DNA of 64,000 nt, taken from Paraliobacillus sp044383835. GTDB taxonomy: Bacteria; Bacillota; Bacilli; Bacillales; Amphibacillaceae. The notes below the pieces were generated by a model. The model did not search any database. It was not told the DNA's origin and saw only the letters and a list, made by a program, of their open reading frames with translations. The stretch spans positions 40,569 through 104,568 of the forward strand of contig NZ_JBISEP010000009.1 in the NCBI RefSeq assembly GCF_044383835.1, read 5' to 3'. A program made the position numbers and the translations under genes. The stretch's first letter is position 1; every line of letters starts with the position of its first letter. Below are positions 9,262 to 19,239 of the stretch, piece by piece.

Positions 9262-9305
9262 TATAAACAGCAGAGACGTATCTCTGCTGTTTATATTAAT
9301 TTTAT
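9258..9305 (+). terminator. Long terminator after metQ, probably bidirectional
   Basis: Perfect 19-bp arms (9258-9276 and 9281-9299) flank the loop CGTA and are followed by TTTTAT. The hairpin lies between convergent genes, so it may serve both strands. Confidence 0.9.
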
Positions 9306-9363
9306 AAGGAAAAATCTCATTTAGGCTAGGTGTATGCTGTGAAGTATTTACTGCTACGCCTTG

Positions 9364-10287
9364 TTATATTTTTTGTGACTTAGATATTATTTTTTTCTCT
9401 AAAAATGGTATAAAAGGTATCACAATTATAACAGAAAAAATGTTAAATAAAACGGCAGTATGAGCCAGTTGATTCACACTATTTGTTGCTAGTTGTCCAC
9501 CAATATAAGTAACCAGTGATAAGAAAGGAACAACTATCAATACGGTGAATATATTAAAGATGGTATGTGTGATAGCAACTAATTTAGCTTGCTTTGATGT
9601 TCGAATCGAGGCAACTAAAGTTGTTACACAAGTACCAATATTCGATCCTAACATAATTGCAATGGAGGTGGTTAACGTGATGATGTTTTCATGTAATAAG
9701 CTAGCTGTTAAAGCAAAGGTGGCACTTGAAGATTGAATGACTGCACTAATGATAACACCAATGAGTAACCCCATCTCTGGATAAGTTTGTGCAGATGAAA
9801 ATGCGTATTTTAAAGAAAAACTATCATTAATTAAGGGCATTAATGATTGGAACCCATCCATCGCAATAAATATATTTCCTAGACCTAGAAGAATACATCC
9901 AATATAAAAAATATTCTTTTGATTAATAAAAACAAATATAATTCCAGCAAATAAACTGATATGAAAAGGAAATATATCTCCTAGAGTAAGTAATTCCCCA
10001 GTAATGGTTGTACCAATATTGGCACCAAGAATAATTCCTATTGTTTGTCTAAATGTTAGAATCCCAACAGTCACCATGCTAATCGTAATAATCAAAACAA
10101 CAGAACTGCTTTGTAAAATGGCAGTAGCTATTGTACCGATCATAATACTTCCAAGTAGATGATTGGTACTTGTAGAAATCCAATTAGTTAGCTTTGACTC
10201 CGCATAAAACTTCATACCAGTTTGTAATAAGCGCATGCCTATAAAAAATAGCATGATAAATACGAATAATAAAGATATAAGTTCCAT
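9364..10287 (-). CDS. Na+/phosphate cotransporter-like membrane protein
   Basis: A 307-residue membrane protein of the Na/Pi cotransporter (NptA/SLC34-like) family. It has the inverted duplicated core with two QSSS motifs (ATAILQSSSVVLI, ISAVIQSSSATFA), each followed by a G-A/S-N-I-G-T motif (GANIGTTITG, GSNIGTCVTT). Unlike the larger homologue at 39912 it lacks the C-terminal PhoU-like domain. The start is preceded by AGAGGTGAGCC. It is the only minus-strand gene between metQ and rpsU. Phosphate is the family substrate, but the actual substrate here is not proven. Confidence 0.82.
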   Translation of the reverse strand: MELISLLFVFIMLFFIGMRLLQTGMKFYAESKLTNWISTSTNHLLGSIMIGTIATAILQSSSVVLIITISMVTVGILTFRQTIGIILGANIGTTITGELLTLGDIFPFHISLFAGIIFVFINQKNIFYIGCILLGLGNIFIAMDGFQSLMPLINDSFSLKYAFSSAQTYPEMGLLIGVIISAVIQSSSATFALTASLLHENIITLTTSIAIMLGSNIGTCVTTLVASIRTSKQAKLVAITHTIFNIFTVLIVVPFLSLVTYIGGQLATNSVNQLAHTAVLFNIFSVIIVIPFIPFLEKKIISKSQKI

Positions 10288-10367
10288 AATGGCTCACCTC
10301 TAATTAAACTATATGGACATGCACCGACAAACATGTTAAGAATTCAACGATTAGCCTAAACAAAAAG

Positions 10368-10396
10368 TTGACCTACAAAATTCCTTATATTATAAT
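10368..10396 (+). promoter_or_regulatory. Sigma-A promoter of rpsU-yqeY
   Basis: TTGACC (10368-10373) and a perfect TATAAT (10391-10396) with 17 bp between them, about 70 bases before rpsU. Confidence 0.85.
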
Positions 10397-10468
10397 GTCA
10401 AAGAGACATGTGTAGCGTATACATATGTCGTAACAAATTGTTGATGCTTCGGAGGGAGGGAAATTAGC

Positions 10469-10642
10469 ATGTCAAACACAACTCGCGTTCGTAAAAACGA
10501 GTCTCTTGAAGATGCTCTTCGTCGCTTTAAGCGCAGTGTATCAAAATCGGGTACATTGTCAGAATACCGTAAGCGTGAATTCTATGAGAAACCTAGTGTT
10601 CGTCGCAAGAAAAAGTCTGAGGCGGCTAGAAAGCGCAAGTAA
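10469..10642 (+). CDS. rpsU: 30S ribosomal protein S21
   Basis: A 57-residue basic protein starting MSNTTRVRKNESLEDALRRF and ending EAARKRK, which matches bacterial S21 in length and sequence. It is a small-subunit protein involved in initiation. GGAGGGAGGG lies 8-17 bases before the ATG. It is the first gene of a short unit with yqeY. Confidence 0.97.
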   Translation: MSNTTRVRKNESLEDALRRFKRSVSKSGTLSEYRKREFYEKPSVRRKKKSEAARKRK

Positions 10643-10708
10643 TTTTAATTGCATGAACGGAAAGGAAGAAGCTTGATTTTTTTTCCGAGAAGAGGGTGTA
10701 GAACGATA

Positions 10709-11155
10709 ATGTCATTACTAGAACGTCTAAACCAAGATATGAAAGTAGCAATGAAAAGTAAAGATAAAGAAAAACTAAGCGTTATTCGCATGGTTAAAGC
10801 ATCTTTACAAAATGAATCTATCAAATTTGGTAAAGACGAATTAAGTGAAGAAGAAGAAGTAACTGTTTTATCTCGAGAGGTAAAACAAAGAAAAGATTCC
10901 CTCCATGAATTTAAAGAAGCTGGACGCGATGATCTTGTAGAAAAATTAGTAGCCGAATTGAATGTTTTACAAGCATATATGCCTGAACAGCTGTCAAGTG
11001 AAAGATTGGAAAAAATTGTATTGCAAACCATTGAAGAAGTCAATGCTACTTCAAAAAAAGAAATGGGTAAAGTAATGGGTGTTTTAATGCCTAAAGTAAA
11101 AGGCAAAGCGGATGGAACTGAAGTGAAGCAGCTGGTTCAAAAGCACTTGTCTTAA
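10709..11155 (+). CDS. yqeY: YqeY/GatB-tail-like protein
   Basis: A 148-residue protein of the YqeY family, related to the C-terminal tail domain of GatB. It is mostly helical (MSLLERLNQDMKVAMKSKDK, LSVIRMVKASLQNE, LQAYMPEQLS, KGKADGTEVKQLVQ). A role in tRNA-dependent amidation or tRNA binding is suggested for the family but is not established. The ATG at 10709 follows AGAGGGTG; an open frame upstream to 10649 has no such support. It sits directly after rpsU and before a strong terminator, as in other bacilli. Confidence 0.9.
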   Translation: MSLLERLNQDMKVAMKSKDKEKLSVIRMVKASLQNESIKFGKDELSEEEEVTVLSREVKQRKDSLHEFKEAGRDDLVEKLVAELNVLQAYMPEQLSSERLEKIVLQTIEEVNATSKKEMGKVMGVLMPKVKGKADGTEVKQLVQKHLS

Positions 11156-11177
11156 TCTGTTTAATGATTTATAGACG

Positions 11178-11218
11178 AATAATCTCCTATCATATTTACG
11201 TGGTAGGAGATTATTTTT
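11178..11218 (+). terminator. Rho-independent terminator after yqeY
   Basis: The arms AATAATCTCCTA (11178-11189) and TAGGAGATTATT (11203-11214) are complementary and are followed by a T run. Confidence 0.88.
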
Positions 11219-11320
11219 ATGAAACTATTTATGCTATAATATATAATTAAATGAAACTTTTTACTGAGATTCTGCGTAGATAATGTACATAATAGTAAGA
11301 ATGGAAAGGAGGGAGGGAGA

Positions 11321-12661
11321 GTGAAAAGTTTGAAACGTTTTACTTGGATAACTTTGATGACCTTAGTCTGTATGATAAGTTTTCAAATGCCAATTAGTCA
11401 TGCTGAAGACAATGGTAACGGAGATGGAAAATTAGTATATATCATACCGATTGAAGAAGAAGTAGAACGTGGTTTGGAAGCTTTTTTGAAGCGCGCAACG
11501 AAGGAAGCGAAAGAAGCATCTGCTGATCATATCATACTTGAACTGAATACTCCTGGTGGTCGGGTGGATGCGGCGAATAATATTGCAGTGTTGTTGCAAG
11601 ATTTAGATATTCCAACAACATCACTTATTACTAGTCGTGCGCTGTCTGCTGGATCGTATATATCATTAAATACAGATAAAATATACATGAAGCCACAAGC
11701 TACGATGGGCTCTAGTGGAGTCATTAACTCAGATGGATCAGCAGCAGATAAAAAAGCGCAATCAGCATGGCTAAGCGCCATGCGTAGTGCGGCTGAGTCA
11801 AAAGGAAGAGATCCATTGTATGCAGCGGCTATGGCTGATGCTAGTATTGACCTTCCTGAATATAATGCGCCAAAAGGCGAATACTTAACATTAGGGCCAT
11901 CTGAAGCGGTGGAGATTGGTTATGCAGAAGCTATAGTCAATCATCGAACGGAATTATTGAATGAACTGGGGCTTAGTAATGCGGAGATTGTAGAAACAGA
12001 AGTGACCTTTTCAGAAGCTTTGGCACGTTTTTTTACAAGTTCTACAGTAGTACCGATATTATTATCATTAGCTAGTATTGGTTTAATTGTCGAATTATAT
12101 TCACCAGGATTTGGTATACCTGGTTCGATTGGCTTAGCTTCACTTCTTTTGTTTTTCTATGGACATATTGTTGCTGGATTTGCTGGATATGAAGCAATCA
12201 TTTTATTAGTTTTGGGCATTGTTTTAATTGTTGCAGAGTTATTTGTACCTGGAGGAATTGTCGGATCTCTAGGTGTTGGTGCTGTTGTAGGTTCATTATA
12301 TATGTCAGCACCTGATGTAGGAATGATGAGTGTAAGCATTGCAATTGCATTTGTGGTAGCTGTTATTACAGCTATATTATTGTATAAATTAATGGGGTTG
12401 GAAAAAGGTATTTTTAGACATGTTATTCTTAGTGATGCCACAACAAGAGAAAAAGGATATGTTTCTTCAGTAAATCGATTAGAATTAATCGGATTAGAAG
12501 GCATAGCACTCACACCACTTCGTCCATCAGGAACAGCTATATTTGAAGGAGAACGACTTGATGTTATCACAGAGGGGGGGTATATCGCTAGCCAACAGCC
12601 AGTAAAAATAATCAAAACAGAAGGTTCAAGAATTGTTGTAAGAGAAATGAAAAACACATAG
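11321..12661 (+). CDS. NfeD-family membrane-bound serine protease (YqeZ-like)
   Basis: A 446-residue membrane protein. It has a signal peptide (about residues 1-28), a ClpP-like serine protease domain with the nucleophile in LSAGSYISL and a likely Lys in the following helix (DKKAQSAWL), about four membrane helices (about 240-355), and a C-terminal NfeD OB-fold (LIGLEGIALTPLRPSGTAIFEG). The GTG start follows a very strong GGAGGGAGGG. It lies 13 bases before floA. NfeD proteins pair with flotillins/stomatins in membrane microdomains. In Bacillus this gene belongs to a cell-envelope stress regulon; no sigma-W promoter was confirmed here. Confidence 0.9.
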   Translation: MKSLKRFTWITLMTLVCMISFQMPISHAEDNGNGDGKLVYIIPIEEEVERGLEAFLKRATKEAKEASADHIILELNTPGGRVDAANNIAVLLQDLDIPTTSLITSRALSAGSYISLNTDKIYMKPQATMGSSGVINSDGSAADKKAQSAWLSAMRSAAESKGRDPLYAAAMADASIDLPEYNAPKGEYLTLGPSEAVEIGYAEAIVNHRTELLNELGLSNAEIVETEVTFSEALARFFTSSTVVPILLSLASIGLIVELYSPGFGIPGSIGLASLLLFFYGHIVAGFAGYEAIILLVLGIVLIVAELFVPGGIVGSLGVGAVVGSLYMSAPDVGMMSVSIAIAFVVAVITAILLYKLMGLEKGIFRHVILSDATTREKGYVSSVNRLELIGLEGIALTPLRPSGTAIFEGERLDVITEGGYIASQQPVKIIKTEGSRIVVREMKNT

Positions 12662-12674
12662 GAGGAATTGAGTT

Positions 12675-13661
12675 ATGGGACCAGATCAAATTATATCTTT
12701 GGTTATCATTGGTATTATCATTATAGCAATTGCTGTACTATTTACCTTTATTCCAGTAATGTTATGGATTAGTGCACTAGCTGCAGGAGTAAAAGTAAGT
12801 ATTTTCACTTTAGTAGGAATGCGGTTAAGACGTGTTGTACCTGCTCGTGTTATTAATCCATTGATTAAAGCTCACAAAGCTGGAATCAATGTGAATACAA
12901 ATCAGCTAGAAAGTCACTATTTAGCAGGAGGTAATGTTGACCGTGTCGTTAATGCATTAATCGCGGCTCAACGTGCAAATATTGAACTTAGCTTTGAGCG
13001 AGCTGCTGCAATTGATTTAGCGGGTCGTGATGTACTTCAAGCGGTTCAAATGAGTGTCAATCCGAAAGTTATTGAAACACCATTCATCGCTGGTATTGCC
13101 ATGGATGGGATTGAAGTAAAAGCAAAAGCTCGAATCACTGTTCGTGCAAATATTGATCGTTTAGTCGGTGGTGCTGGTGAAGATACCGTTATTGCTCGTG
13201 TTGGTGAAGGAGTAGTAAGTACGATTGGTAGTTCAGAAGCACATACTGCAGTTTTAGAAAACCCAGACTCTATTTCACACAATGTTTTAAATAGAGGACT
13301 AGATGCGGGAACGGCATTTGAAATTCTTTCCATAGATATTGCTGATGTTGATATTGGCAAAAATATCGGTGCGATTTTGCAAACTGATCAAGCAGAGGCA
13401 GATAAAAACATTGCGCAAGCAAAAGCGGAAGAGCGTCGCGCGATGGCTGTTGCTCAAGAGCAAGAAATGGTTGCGCGTGTTCAAGAAATGCGTGCTAAAG
13501 TTGTGGAAGCAGAAGCTGACGTTCCATTGGCATTGGCTGAAGCGTTACGTTCAGGTAATATGGGTGTTATGGATTATATGAACTATAAAAATATTGATGC
13601 AGATACTGACATGCGTGATTCAATAGGTAAATTATCTGAAGACGATTCTGATGACGAATAA
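12675..13661 (+). CDS. floA: Flotillin-like protein FloA
   Basis: A 328-residue protein with an N-terminal hydrophobic hairpin (about residues 5-45), an SPFH/Band-7 region and an Ala/Glu-rich C-terminal coiled coil (KAEERRAMAVAQEQEMVARVQEM). FloA organises functional membrane microdomains. AGGAGG is 9 bases upstream, and the gene directly follows the NfeD protease as in other bacilli, which supports a joint membrane role. Confidence 0.95.
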   Translation: MGPDQIISLVIIGIIIIAIAVLFTFIPVMLWISALAAGVKVSIFTLVGMRLRRVVPARVINPLIKAHKAGINVNTNQLESHYLAGGNVDRVVNALIAAQRANIELSFERAAAIDLAGRDVLQAVQMSVNPKVIETPFIAGIAMDGIEVKAKARITVRANIDRLVGGAGEDTVIARVGEGVVSTIGSSEAHTAVLENPDSISHNVLNRGLDAGTAFEILSIDIADVDIGKNIGAILQTDQAEADKNIAQAKAEERRAMAVAQEQEMVARVQEMRAKVVEAEADVPLALAEALRSGNMGVMDYMNYKNIDADTDMRDSIGKLSEDDSDDE

Positions 13662-13715
13662 GTACTACAATCGCTTAACGTGTAAACAGATATCTTCTAA
13701 AAGGAGCGATGGCAA

Positions 13716-14174
13716 ATGGATGATATTGTAGCCATCCTAACAATGTTATTTGCTGTTGGTGGTGGGTTGTTTGGTTTGTTTGGGCAGAAAGACGACTCAG
13801 ATGACAAAAAAACATCTATGCCTTTGCCAAATCAAAAAAAGATACAAACATCTCATAAGAAAGCAGAGTATAAGGCAGAGGATAATGAAACAAATCCAGA
13901 AAATACGAATGTTTATCTTGATGAAAAACAGGCTCAGTTAGATGACTTAAAAGCTAATATGGAAATTAATTATGATCAAGTTAATTTACCACCTGTAGAA
14001 AACAGAACTACTTATAAGAAAGATAGAAAGCAGGTTAAAGTTAATAAAAGAAAAACTTCTTTCTCTATTAGTAAAAATATTTCTAAAGAAGGATTAGCCG
14101 AAAGTGTTATTATGGCAGAAGTACTCGGCCCGCCACGAGCCAAAAAACCATATCAAAGAAAAATATATAAATGA
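13716..14174 (+). CDS. Hypothetical membrane-anchored protein after floA
   Basis: A 152-residue protein that I do not recognise. Residues 1-24 (MDDIVAILTMLFAVGGGLFGLFG) form one hydrophobic segment. The rest is charged, polar and low in complexity, rich in Lys, Asn and Gln, with a basic C-terminus. AAAGGAG precedes the ATG. It sits at the place occupied by yqfB in Bacillus subtilis, but no domain supports naming it. A role linked to the NfeD/FloA membrane system is only a guess from position. Confidence 0.7.
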   Translation: MDDIVAILTMLFAVGGGLFGLFGQKDDSDDKKTSMPLPNQKKIQTSHKKAEYKAEDNETNPENTNVYLDEKQAQLDDLKANMEINYDQVNLPPVENRTTYKKDRKQVKVNKRKTSFSISKNISKEGLAESVIMAEVLGPPRAKKPYQRKIYK

Positions 14175-14183
14175 TAAGATCTT

Positions 14184-14216
14184 CCCCCATACCCAGTCAT
14201 AAGGTATGGGGGTTTT
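14184..14216 (+). terminator. Rho-independent terminator
   Basis: Perfect arms CCCCCATACC (14184-14193) and GGTATGGGGG (14203-14212), then TTTTC. Confidence 0.9.
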
Positions 14217-14345
14217 CTGTTAATAAAACTTAACATGGAATGATAAACAAGTCTTGATTAAATAAAAGCATCATGTACACTTCATTATTTTCCTAGTTCT
14301 GTTTTTTTACCACATACATATATTAAAAATGGAGGGGGTATTTGG

Positions 14346-14642
14346 ATGAATAAATGGCAACAACGTTTTAGTAATTGGTTAATACATCATCTTAAATTAC
14401 CTTCTGATACCGTGTTAGAGCTACCAAGAATTACAACAATTGGTCAGTTTCATGCTTATATTGAAAATCATCGAGGTTTAATTATTTTTAAAGATAAAGA
14501 AATACAATTAAAGATGGAGCAAGGAATATTGAAAATTATAGGTCAAGATTTTGTCATAAAAACACTTTTGCCAGAAGAAATACTTATTGAGGGAACCATT
14601 TACGCTATTCGATTTGTGAATAGTGACAATAACGAACAGTAG
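14346..14642 (+). CDS. yqfC: Sporulation protein YqfC
   Basis: A 98-residue protein with the YqfC-family pattern (LPSDTVLELPRITTIGQFHAYIENHRG, then GILKIIGQDFVI, LLPEEILIEGTI). The family is made in the mother cell during sporulation; molecular function is unknown. GGAGGGGG lies just upstream. It precedes yqfD by 22 bases and they form the usual pair. Confidence 0.88.
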   Translation: MNKWQQRFSNWLIHHLKLPSDTVLELPRITTIGQFHAYIENHRGLIIFKDKEIQLKMEQGILKIIGQDFVIKTLLPEEILIEGTIYAIRFVNSDNNEQ

Positions 14643-14664
14643 TCAAACTATTGGGGGATGGAAT

Positions 14665-15885
14665 ATGAATAAGATTCAGGCCACATGGTTACAAGGTTAT
14701 GTTCAATTGAAGATAGTAGGGTATCATCCAGAGCTATTCTTTGACTTATGTGTCAGACATCATATCAATGCTTGGAATATAAAAAAAATCGATCAAACAA
14801 CTTGTACGGGTAATATTTACATTAAAGATATTAAAAAAATGCGAAGATTAAGAAAACAAACACGATTTAAAGTATATTTCATAAAAAAGAATGGACTCCC
14901 TTTTCTGTTTAAGCAAACGACAAATAATCTTCCCTTAATATTAGGGTTAACAGCTAGTTTTTTTTTAGTGTTATTTTTATCTAATATGGTATGGAGCATT
15001 GACGTACAAGGTGTAAGACCAGAACTAGAAAAACAAATACGCATTACACTTAACGAAAATGGCGTGTACAAAGGGAAGTTGAAATTTTCAATTCGCTCGG
15101 TAACAGAAATGCAGCAACTGTTATTGGACGAAATACCTGAATTATTATGGATAGGTGTTAAAGAAAATGGGACAACTTATGCATTAGAAGGCGTAGAGAA
15201 AACTCAAATATCGGAGAAAGAAGACGCTTCACCACGTCATATTGTAGCAGCGAAAAATGGGGTGATTACCGATATGTATGTATCCAAAGGTCGTCCAATG
15301 GTTTCGGTAAATGATTATGTAAATAAAGGGGATATTTTAGTTGCAGGGACGTTAAGTGAAGAAGAAGTGAAAAAAGAAAAGAATAAAGATCAAAAGAAGC
15401 GCCATAATCAGATAGCTGCGACAGCAGAAATCTATGCAAGCACATGGTATGAATCTAATGTTACTATTCCTATTGAAGCGGATTATCATGTGCTAACTGG
15501 TGAAACAGCAAACAAATATTATTTTAATGTAGCCAATTTTTCTATACCTATATGGGGTTTTTTTGAAGAGGAATATACTGATCAACAAGTCGAGATAGAG
15601 AAACGCTCAATTCACTTTTTTCAATGGAAATTACCCATACATATAATTAAAAAGGAAGTGTATGAAAGAGAACATGTACAAGAAAAACGAACAAAGGAAG
15701 AAGTGAAGAAAATAGGTATTGAACAAGCGAAAAAAAATTTACAACAGCAATTAGGAAGCGATGCGGAAATAAAAAAGGAGAAAATTTTGCATGAAACTGC
15801 TGAGAGTGGTAAAGTGAAACTACGCTTATACTTTACCGTAAGGGAAAACATAGCGAAAATACAAGATCTGTCTCAAGGAGATTAA
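14665..15885 (+). CDS. yqfD: Sporulation membrane protein YqfD
   Basis: A 406-residue protein with one membrane helix near residues 85-110 (LPLILGLTASFFLVLFLSN) and a large extracytoplasmic part with a lipoyl/barrel-like stretch (AKNGVITDMYVSKGRPMVSVNDYVNKGDILVAG). YqfD is conserved in spore formers and is needed for efficient sporulation; the mechanism is unknown. The ATG at 14665 follows GGGGGATGG. It is four bases before phoH. Confidence 0.9.
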   Translation: MNKIQATWLQGYVQLKIVGYHPELFFDLCVRHHINAWNIKKIDQTTCTGNIYIKDIKKMRRLRKQTRFKVYFIKKNGLPFLFKQTTNNLPLILGLTASFFLVLFLSNMVWSIDVQGVRPELEKQIRITLNENGVYKGKLKFSIRSVTEMQQLLLDEIPELLWIGVKENGTTYALEGVEKTQISEKEDASPRHIVAAKNGVITDMYVSKGRPMVSVNDYVNKGDILVAGTLSEEEVKKEKNKDQKKRHNQIAATAEIYASTWYESNVTIPIEADYHVLTGETANKYYFNVANFSIPIWGFFEEEYTDQQVEIEKRSIHFFQWKLPIHIIKKEVYEREHVQEKRTKEEVKKIGIEQAKKNLQQQLGSDAEIKKEKILHETAESGKVKLRLYFTVRENIAKIQDLSQGD

Positions 15886-15888
15886 TTT

Positions 15889-16863
15889 ATGTCGGAAGCA
15901 TTACACCTTATTGATTTAGAAATTAACGATCCTAACGAAGCACTTACATTATTCGGTACTGAAGATAAGTTTCTGAAACAAATTGAACAACAATTACAGG
16001 TTTCTATTATTACTAGAGGAGAGCAAGTTCGTATCTCTGGCAATGAAGAAGAGGTTAATGTTATTCAAGAAATTTTAAATGCACTCTTAAAAGTAATCAG
16101 AAAGGGACTAACCATTTCTGAAAGAGATGTTGTTTATGCTGTTGAACTCGCTAAAAAAGGAAAGATACATCAATTTGAAACGCTTTTTGAAGATGAAATC
16201 ATTAAAAATGCCAAAGGTAAACCTATACGTGTTAAGACGTTAGGACAACGTAAGTATGTTAATGCAATGAAAGCAAATGATTTAGTTTTTGGAATTGGTC
16301 CTGCTGGCACCGGAAAAACGTACCTTGCTGTAGTAATGGCTATCCAAGCGCTTAAAAGTGGTAATGTAAAACGTATCATTTTAACTAGGCCAGCTGTTGA
16401 AGCTGGAGAAAGCTTGGGTTTTTTGCCTGGTGATCTAAAAGAAAAAGTAGACCCATATCTTCGACCGCTTTATGATGCACTCCATGATTTATTAGGAGTA
16501 GAATACACGTTGAGGTTGATAGAACGAGGGACAATTGAAATTGCTCCTTTGGCATATATGAGAGGGCGAACATTAGATGATGCTTTTGTCATATTAGATG
16601 AAGCACAAAATACAACGCATGCACAAATGAAAATGTTTCTTACGCGTCTTGGTTTTGGTTCAAAAATGGTGATCACTGGTGATATCACTCAAGTCGACTT
16701 ACCCAAAGGGGTACAATCTGGTTTGAAAACAGTAGAATCTAAACTGAATGACGTTTCTGGTATTTCATTTATATATCTTCAACAAACCGATGTTGTCCGA
16801 CATCCACTTGTCCAAAAAATAATTGATGCCTTTGAAGCATCTGATAGTAATCATATGGCATAA
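15889..16863 (+). CDS. phoH: PhoH-family ATPase (YqfE/PhoL type)
   Basis: A 324-residue P-loop NTPase. Residues 20-90 form a KH-like N-terminal domain, followed by the PhoH domain with Walker A GPAGTGKTYLAV and Walker B VILDEAQNTTHAQMKMFLTR. The family is linked to RNA metabolism and often lies beside ybeY, as here with only pgpH between. The start overlaps an AAGGAG in the end of yqfD. A terminator follows at 16929. Confidence 0.93.
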   Translation: MSEALHLIDLEINDPNEALTLFGTEDKFLKQIEQQLQVSIITRGEQVRISGNEEEVNVIQEILNALLKVIRKGLTISERDVVYAVELAKKGKIHQFETLFEDEIIKNAKGKPIRVKTLGQRKYVNAMKANDLVFGIGPAGTGKTYLAVVMAIQALKSGNVKRIILTRPAVEAGESLGFLPGDLKEKVDPYLRPLYDALHDLLGVEYTLRLIERGTIEIAPLAYMRGRTLDDAFVILDEAQNTTHAQMKMFLTRLGFGSKMVITGDITQVDLPKGVQSGLKTVESKLNDVSGISFIYLQQTDVVRHPLVQKIIDAFEASDSNHMA

Positions 16864-16928
16864 AACATATCAGAATCCTTCCTTCTAAGTTAGCAATAAT
16901 AACAGGGACAAGGTATTCTGTTTCTCTT

Positions 16929-16960
16929 CCTTATAATTCGATAATTATAAGGTTTTTTAT
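16929..16960 (+). terminator. Rho-independent terminator after phoH
   Basis: Perfect arms CCTTATAATT (16929-16938) and AATTATAAGG (16943-16952), loop CGAT, then TTTTTTAT. The rest of the gap to pgpH holds no gene. Confidence 0.88.
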
Positions 16961-17115
16961 ATTCATGTGATATGTCTTTTCTTCAAAACAATTAACTAAG
17001 TATATACATCAAGTTTAAATCAGTGTATGATAAAAGTGACAATAAATAGAAGGATTCCTACTAAACATTCGGTAGCTATCTTGTACAGTGTAGTAGCTGG
17101 AAAAGGGGAATATTG

Positions 17116-19239
17116 ATGAAAGAAAAGTGGGGAAATATATTTCAATCCATCGGTTCATTAAATAAGCCGATGTCTATGATTTTATCGAGTTTTTTAATTG
17201 GAGGTCTATTTTTTATATTCATGTTATCAAACGTTTTCACAGAAACGTTTGAAATCGAACGATTTAATAATGCAAAAGAAACGATACGGTCACCGATAAC
17301 AATAGAAGATAAGAAAGAAACAGAACAAAGACGTAGAGAAGCCATTCAATCAGTGAAAGATCGTTATTATATTTCCACGGATACGATTGATGAGCGAATG
17401 GGCTATATAGAAGAGTTATTCGATGCAATTGCAACGATTAAATCAAACCAATCTGAGGAAAAAGAAGAATCATTGTCTGATCATGTGCAGGATTTACAAC
17501 AAATACTTAGTTCTGAAATTGTTGCAGAAGTAGATCAGCAAACACTCTCTGTTTTATTGGAGATGAGTGAAAAAGATCAATCGGTGGCAAAAGAATTATT
17601 GAGAACGACACTATACAATATTTTTAATGATGGCATACGAACAAAAGAAGTAGATCAAGCAATTAAACGGTTTAATGATAGGTTGCGATTTTCAAGCCTA
17701 AATAGTGATATAAAGCAAGCGCTAGAAGACATCGGTTCATTTACATTGGTAGCGAATTCATTTTTCTCAGTTGATAAGACACAAGAAGCAGAAAAACAAG
17801 CAATAAATAATATTGAACCTGTCATGATACGAGCTGGTGAAGTGATTGTACAAGAAGGACAAACGATAACAAACGAAATTTACGAAAAGTTAGAGCTTGT
17901 TGGATTACTTAACACGAACCGTAATTTTTACCCAGTTATTGGTTTAATCTTACTTGTTATATTATTTGTAAGTTTTATTTTTCATGAGTTTGTTCAATTA
18001 AATAAAGAGGTAGGTTTAAATTTACGCTCTTTAATTGCTATTGTCGTTATTAGTTTATTGATGATAGCTATGATGAAATTCGCCAGTTATTACACTAGCT
18101 CTAGCAACCCGTTATACTATTTATTGCCTGTACCGATTGGTGTCATGCTATTAAAGTTATTATTTCGAGAGAAGACAGCAATTAAATTTGCTTTGATTTT
18201 TTCTTTCATAGGTAGTCTAATTTTTAACGGGCAAATTCCGGGTTCACTGAATTCTGAAGTTGCATTATATTTTATTGCCTCACAACTTGCTGGTATTGTT
18301 ATGGTACACTCGATAAAAGATCGAACCACTATACTAAAAGCAAGTATTGGCATGGCTATTGTCAATGTAAGCATGGTTAGTATGTTTTTCTTTCTTTCTT
18401 TTGAAAAATATGAATGGATCTCCCTTTTGCAATATGGAGGCTATGGTTTAATGGCTGCTTTAATTGCTTGTGCATTAACGATTGGCATTTTACCATTTTT
18501 AGAATCTGGATTAGGTATTTTGTCTGATTCGAAACTGTTAACATTAGCAAGCCCGAATCATCCATTATTACGTAAAATTTTAGTTGAAGCGCCAGGGACG
18601 TATCATCATAGTGTGATGGTGGCGAATTTAAGTGAAGCAGCGTGTGAAAAAATTGGAGCAAATGGTTTGCTTGCAAGGGTAGCATCCTATTATCATGATT
18701 TAGGAAAAACAAAATATCCACATTATTTTATAGAAAATCAAATAGGTATACAAAACCCTCATCAATTTATTGAGCCAATCCAAAGCGCGTCGATTATTAT
18801 GTCACATCCTTATGATGGCGCAAAGATGTTAGAGAAGTATAATATGCCTAAAGAAATTATTGATATTGCTAAACAACACCATGGCACGACATTACTGAAG
18901 TATTTTTATTATCAAGCAAAAGAAACATACAAAGACGTAGCAGAGTCTGATTATCGTTATCCAGGACCTAAGCCACAAACAAAAGAAGCAGCTATTATTT
19001 CAATTTGTGATTCTATTGAAGCAGCTGTACGTTCAATTGATGCCCCATCAAAAGATAAAATTAACGAGATGATTGAAAATATTATTCATGTTAGACTAAC
19101 AGATGGTCAGTTAAATGAAAGTTCATTGACTTTTAATGAATTAGAAATGGTTAAAATTACAATTAGTGAAACGTTAAATGGAATATATCATTCAAGAATT
19201 CAATATCCGGATGATAAGAAATTGAAGGAGGAGTTATAA
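17116..19239 (+). CDS. pgpH: Cyclic-di-AMP phosphodiesterase PgpH (7TMR-HD)
   Basis: A 707-residue membrane protein. It has one N-terminal helix (about 22-42), a large extracytoplasmic 7TMR-HDED domain, about seven membrane helices (about 275-465) and a cytoplasmic HD hydrolase domain with the ligands in TYHHSVMVANL, SYYHDLGK and KQHHGTTLL. PgpH hydrolyses c-di-AMP, a signal controlling potassium and osmolyte balance. ATG 17116 is chosen after AAAGGGG; an in-frame TTG at 17113 is adjacent. It abuts ybeY. Confidence 0.95.
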   Translation: MKEKWGNIFQSIGSLNKPMSMILSSFLIGGLFFIFMLSNVFTETFEIERFNNAKETIRSPITIEDKKETEQRRREAIQSVKDRYYISTDTIDERMGYIEELFDAIATIKSNQSEEKEESLSDHVQDLQQILSSEIVAEVDQQTLSVLLEMSEKDQSVAKELLRTTLYNIFNDGIRTKEVDQAIKRFNDRLRFSSLNSDIKQALEDIGSFTLVANSFFSVDKTQEAEKQAINNIEPVMIRAGEVIVQEGQTITNEIYEKLELVGLLNTNRNFYPVIGLILLVILFVSFIFHEFVQLNKEVGLNLRSLIAIVVISLLMIAMMKFASYYTSSSNPLYYLLPVPIGVMLLKLLFREKTAIKFALIFSFIGSLIFNGQIPGSLNSEVALYFIASQLAGIVMVHSIKDRTTILKASIGMAIVNVSMVSMFFFLSFEKYEWISLLQYGGYGLMAALIACALTIGILPFLESGLGILSDSKLLTLASPNHPLLRKILVEAPGTYHHSVMVANLSEAACEKIGANGLLARVASYYHDLGKTKYPHYFIENQIGIQNPHQFIEPIQSASIIMSHPYDGAKMLEKYNMPKEIIDIAKQHHGTTLLKYFYYQAKETYKDVAESDYRYPGPKPQTKEAAIISICDSIEAAVRSIDAPSKDKINEMIENIIHVRLTDGQLNESSLTFNELEMVKITISETLNGIYHSRIQYPDDKKLKEEL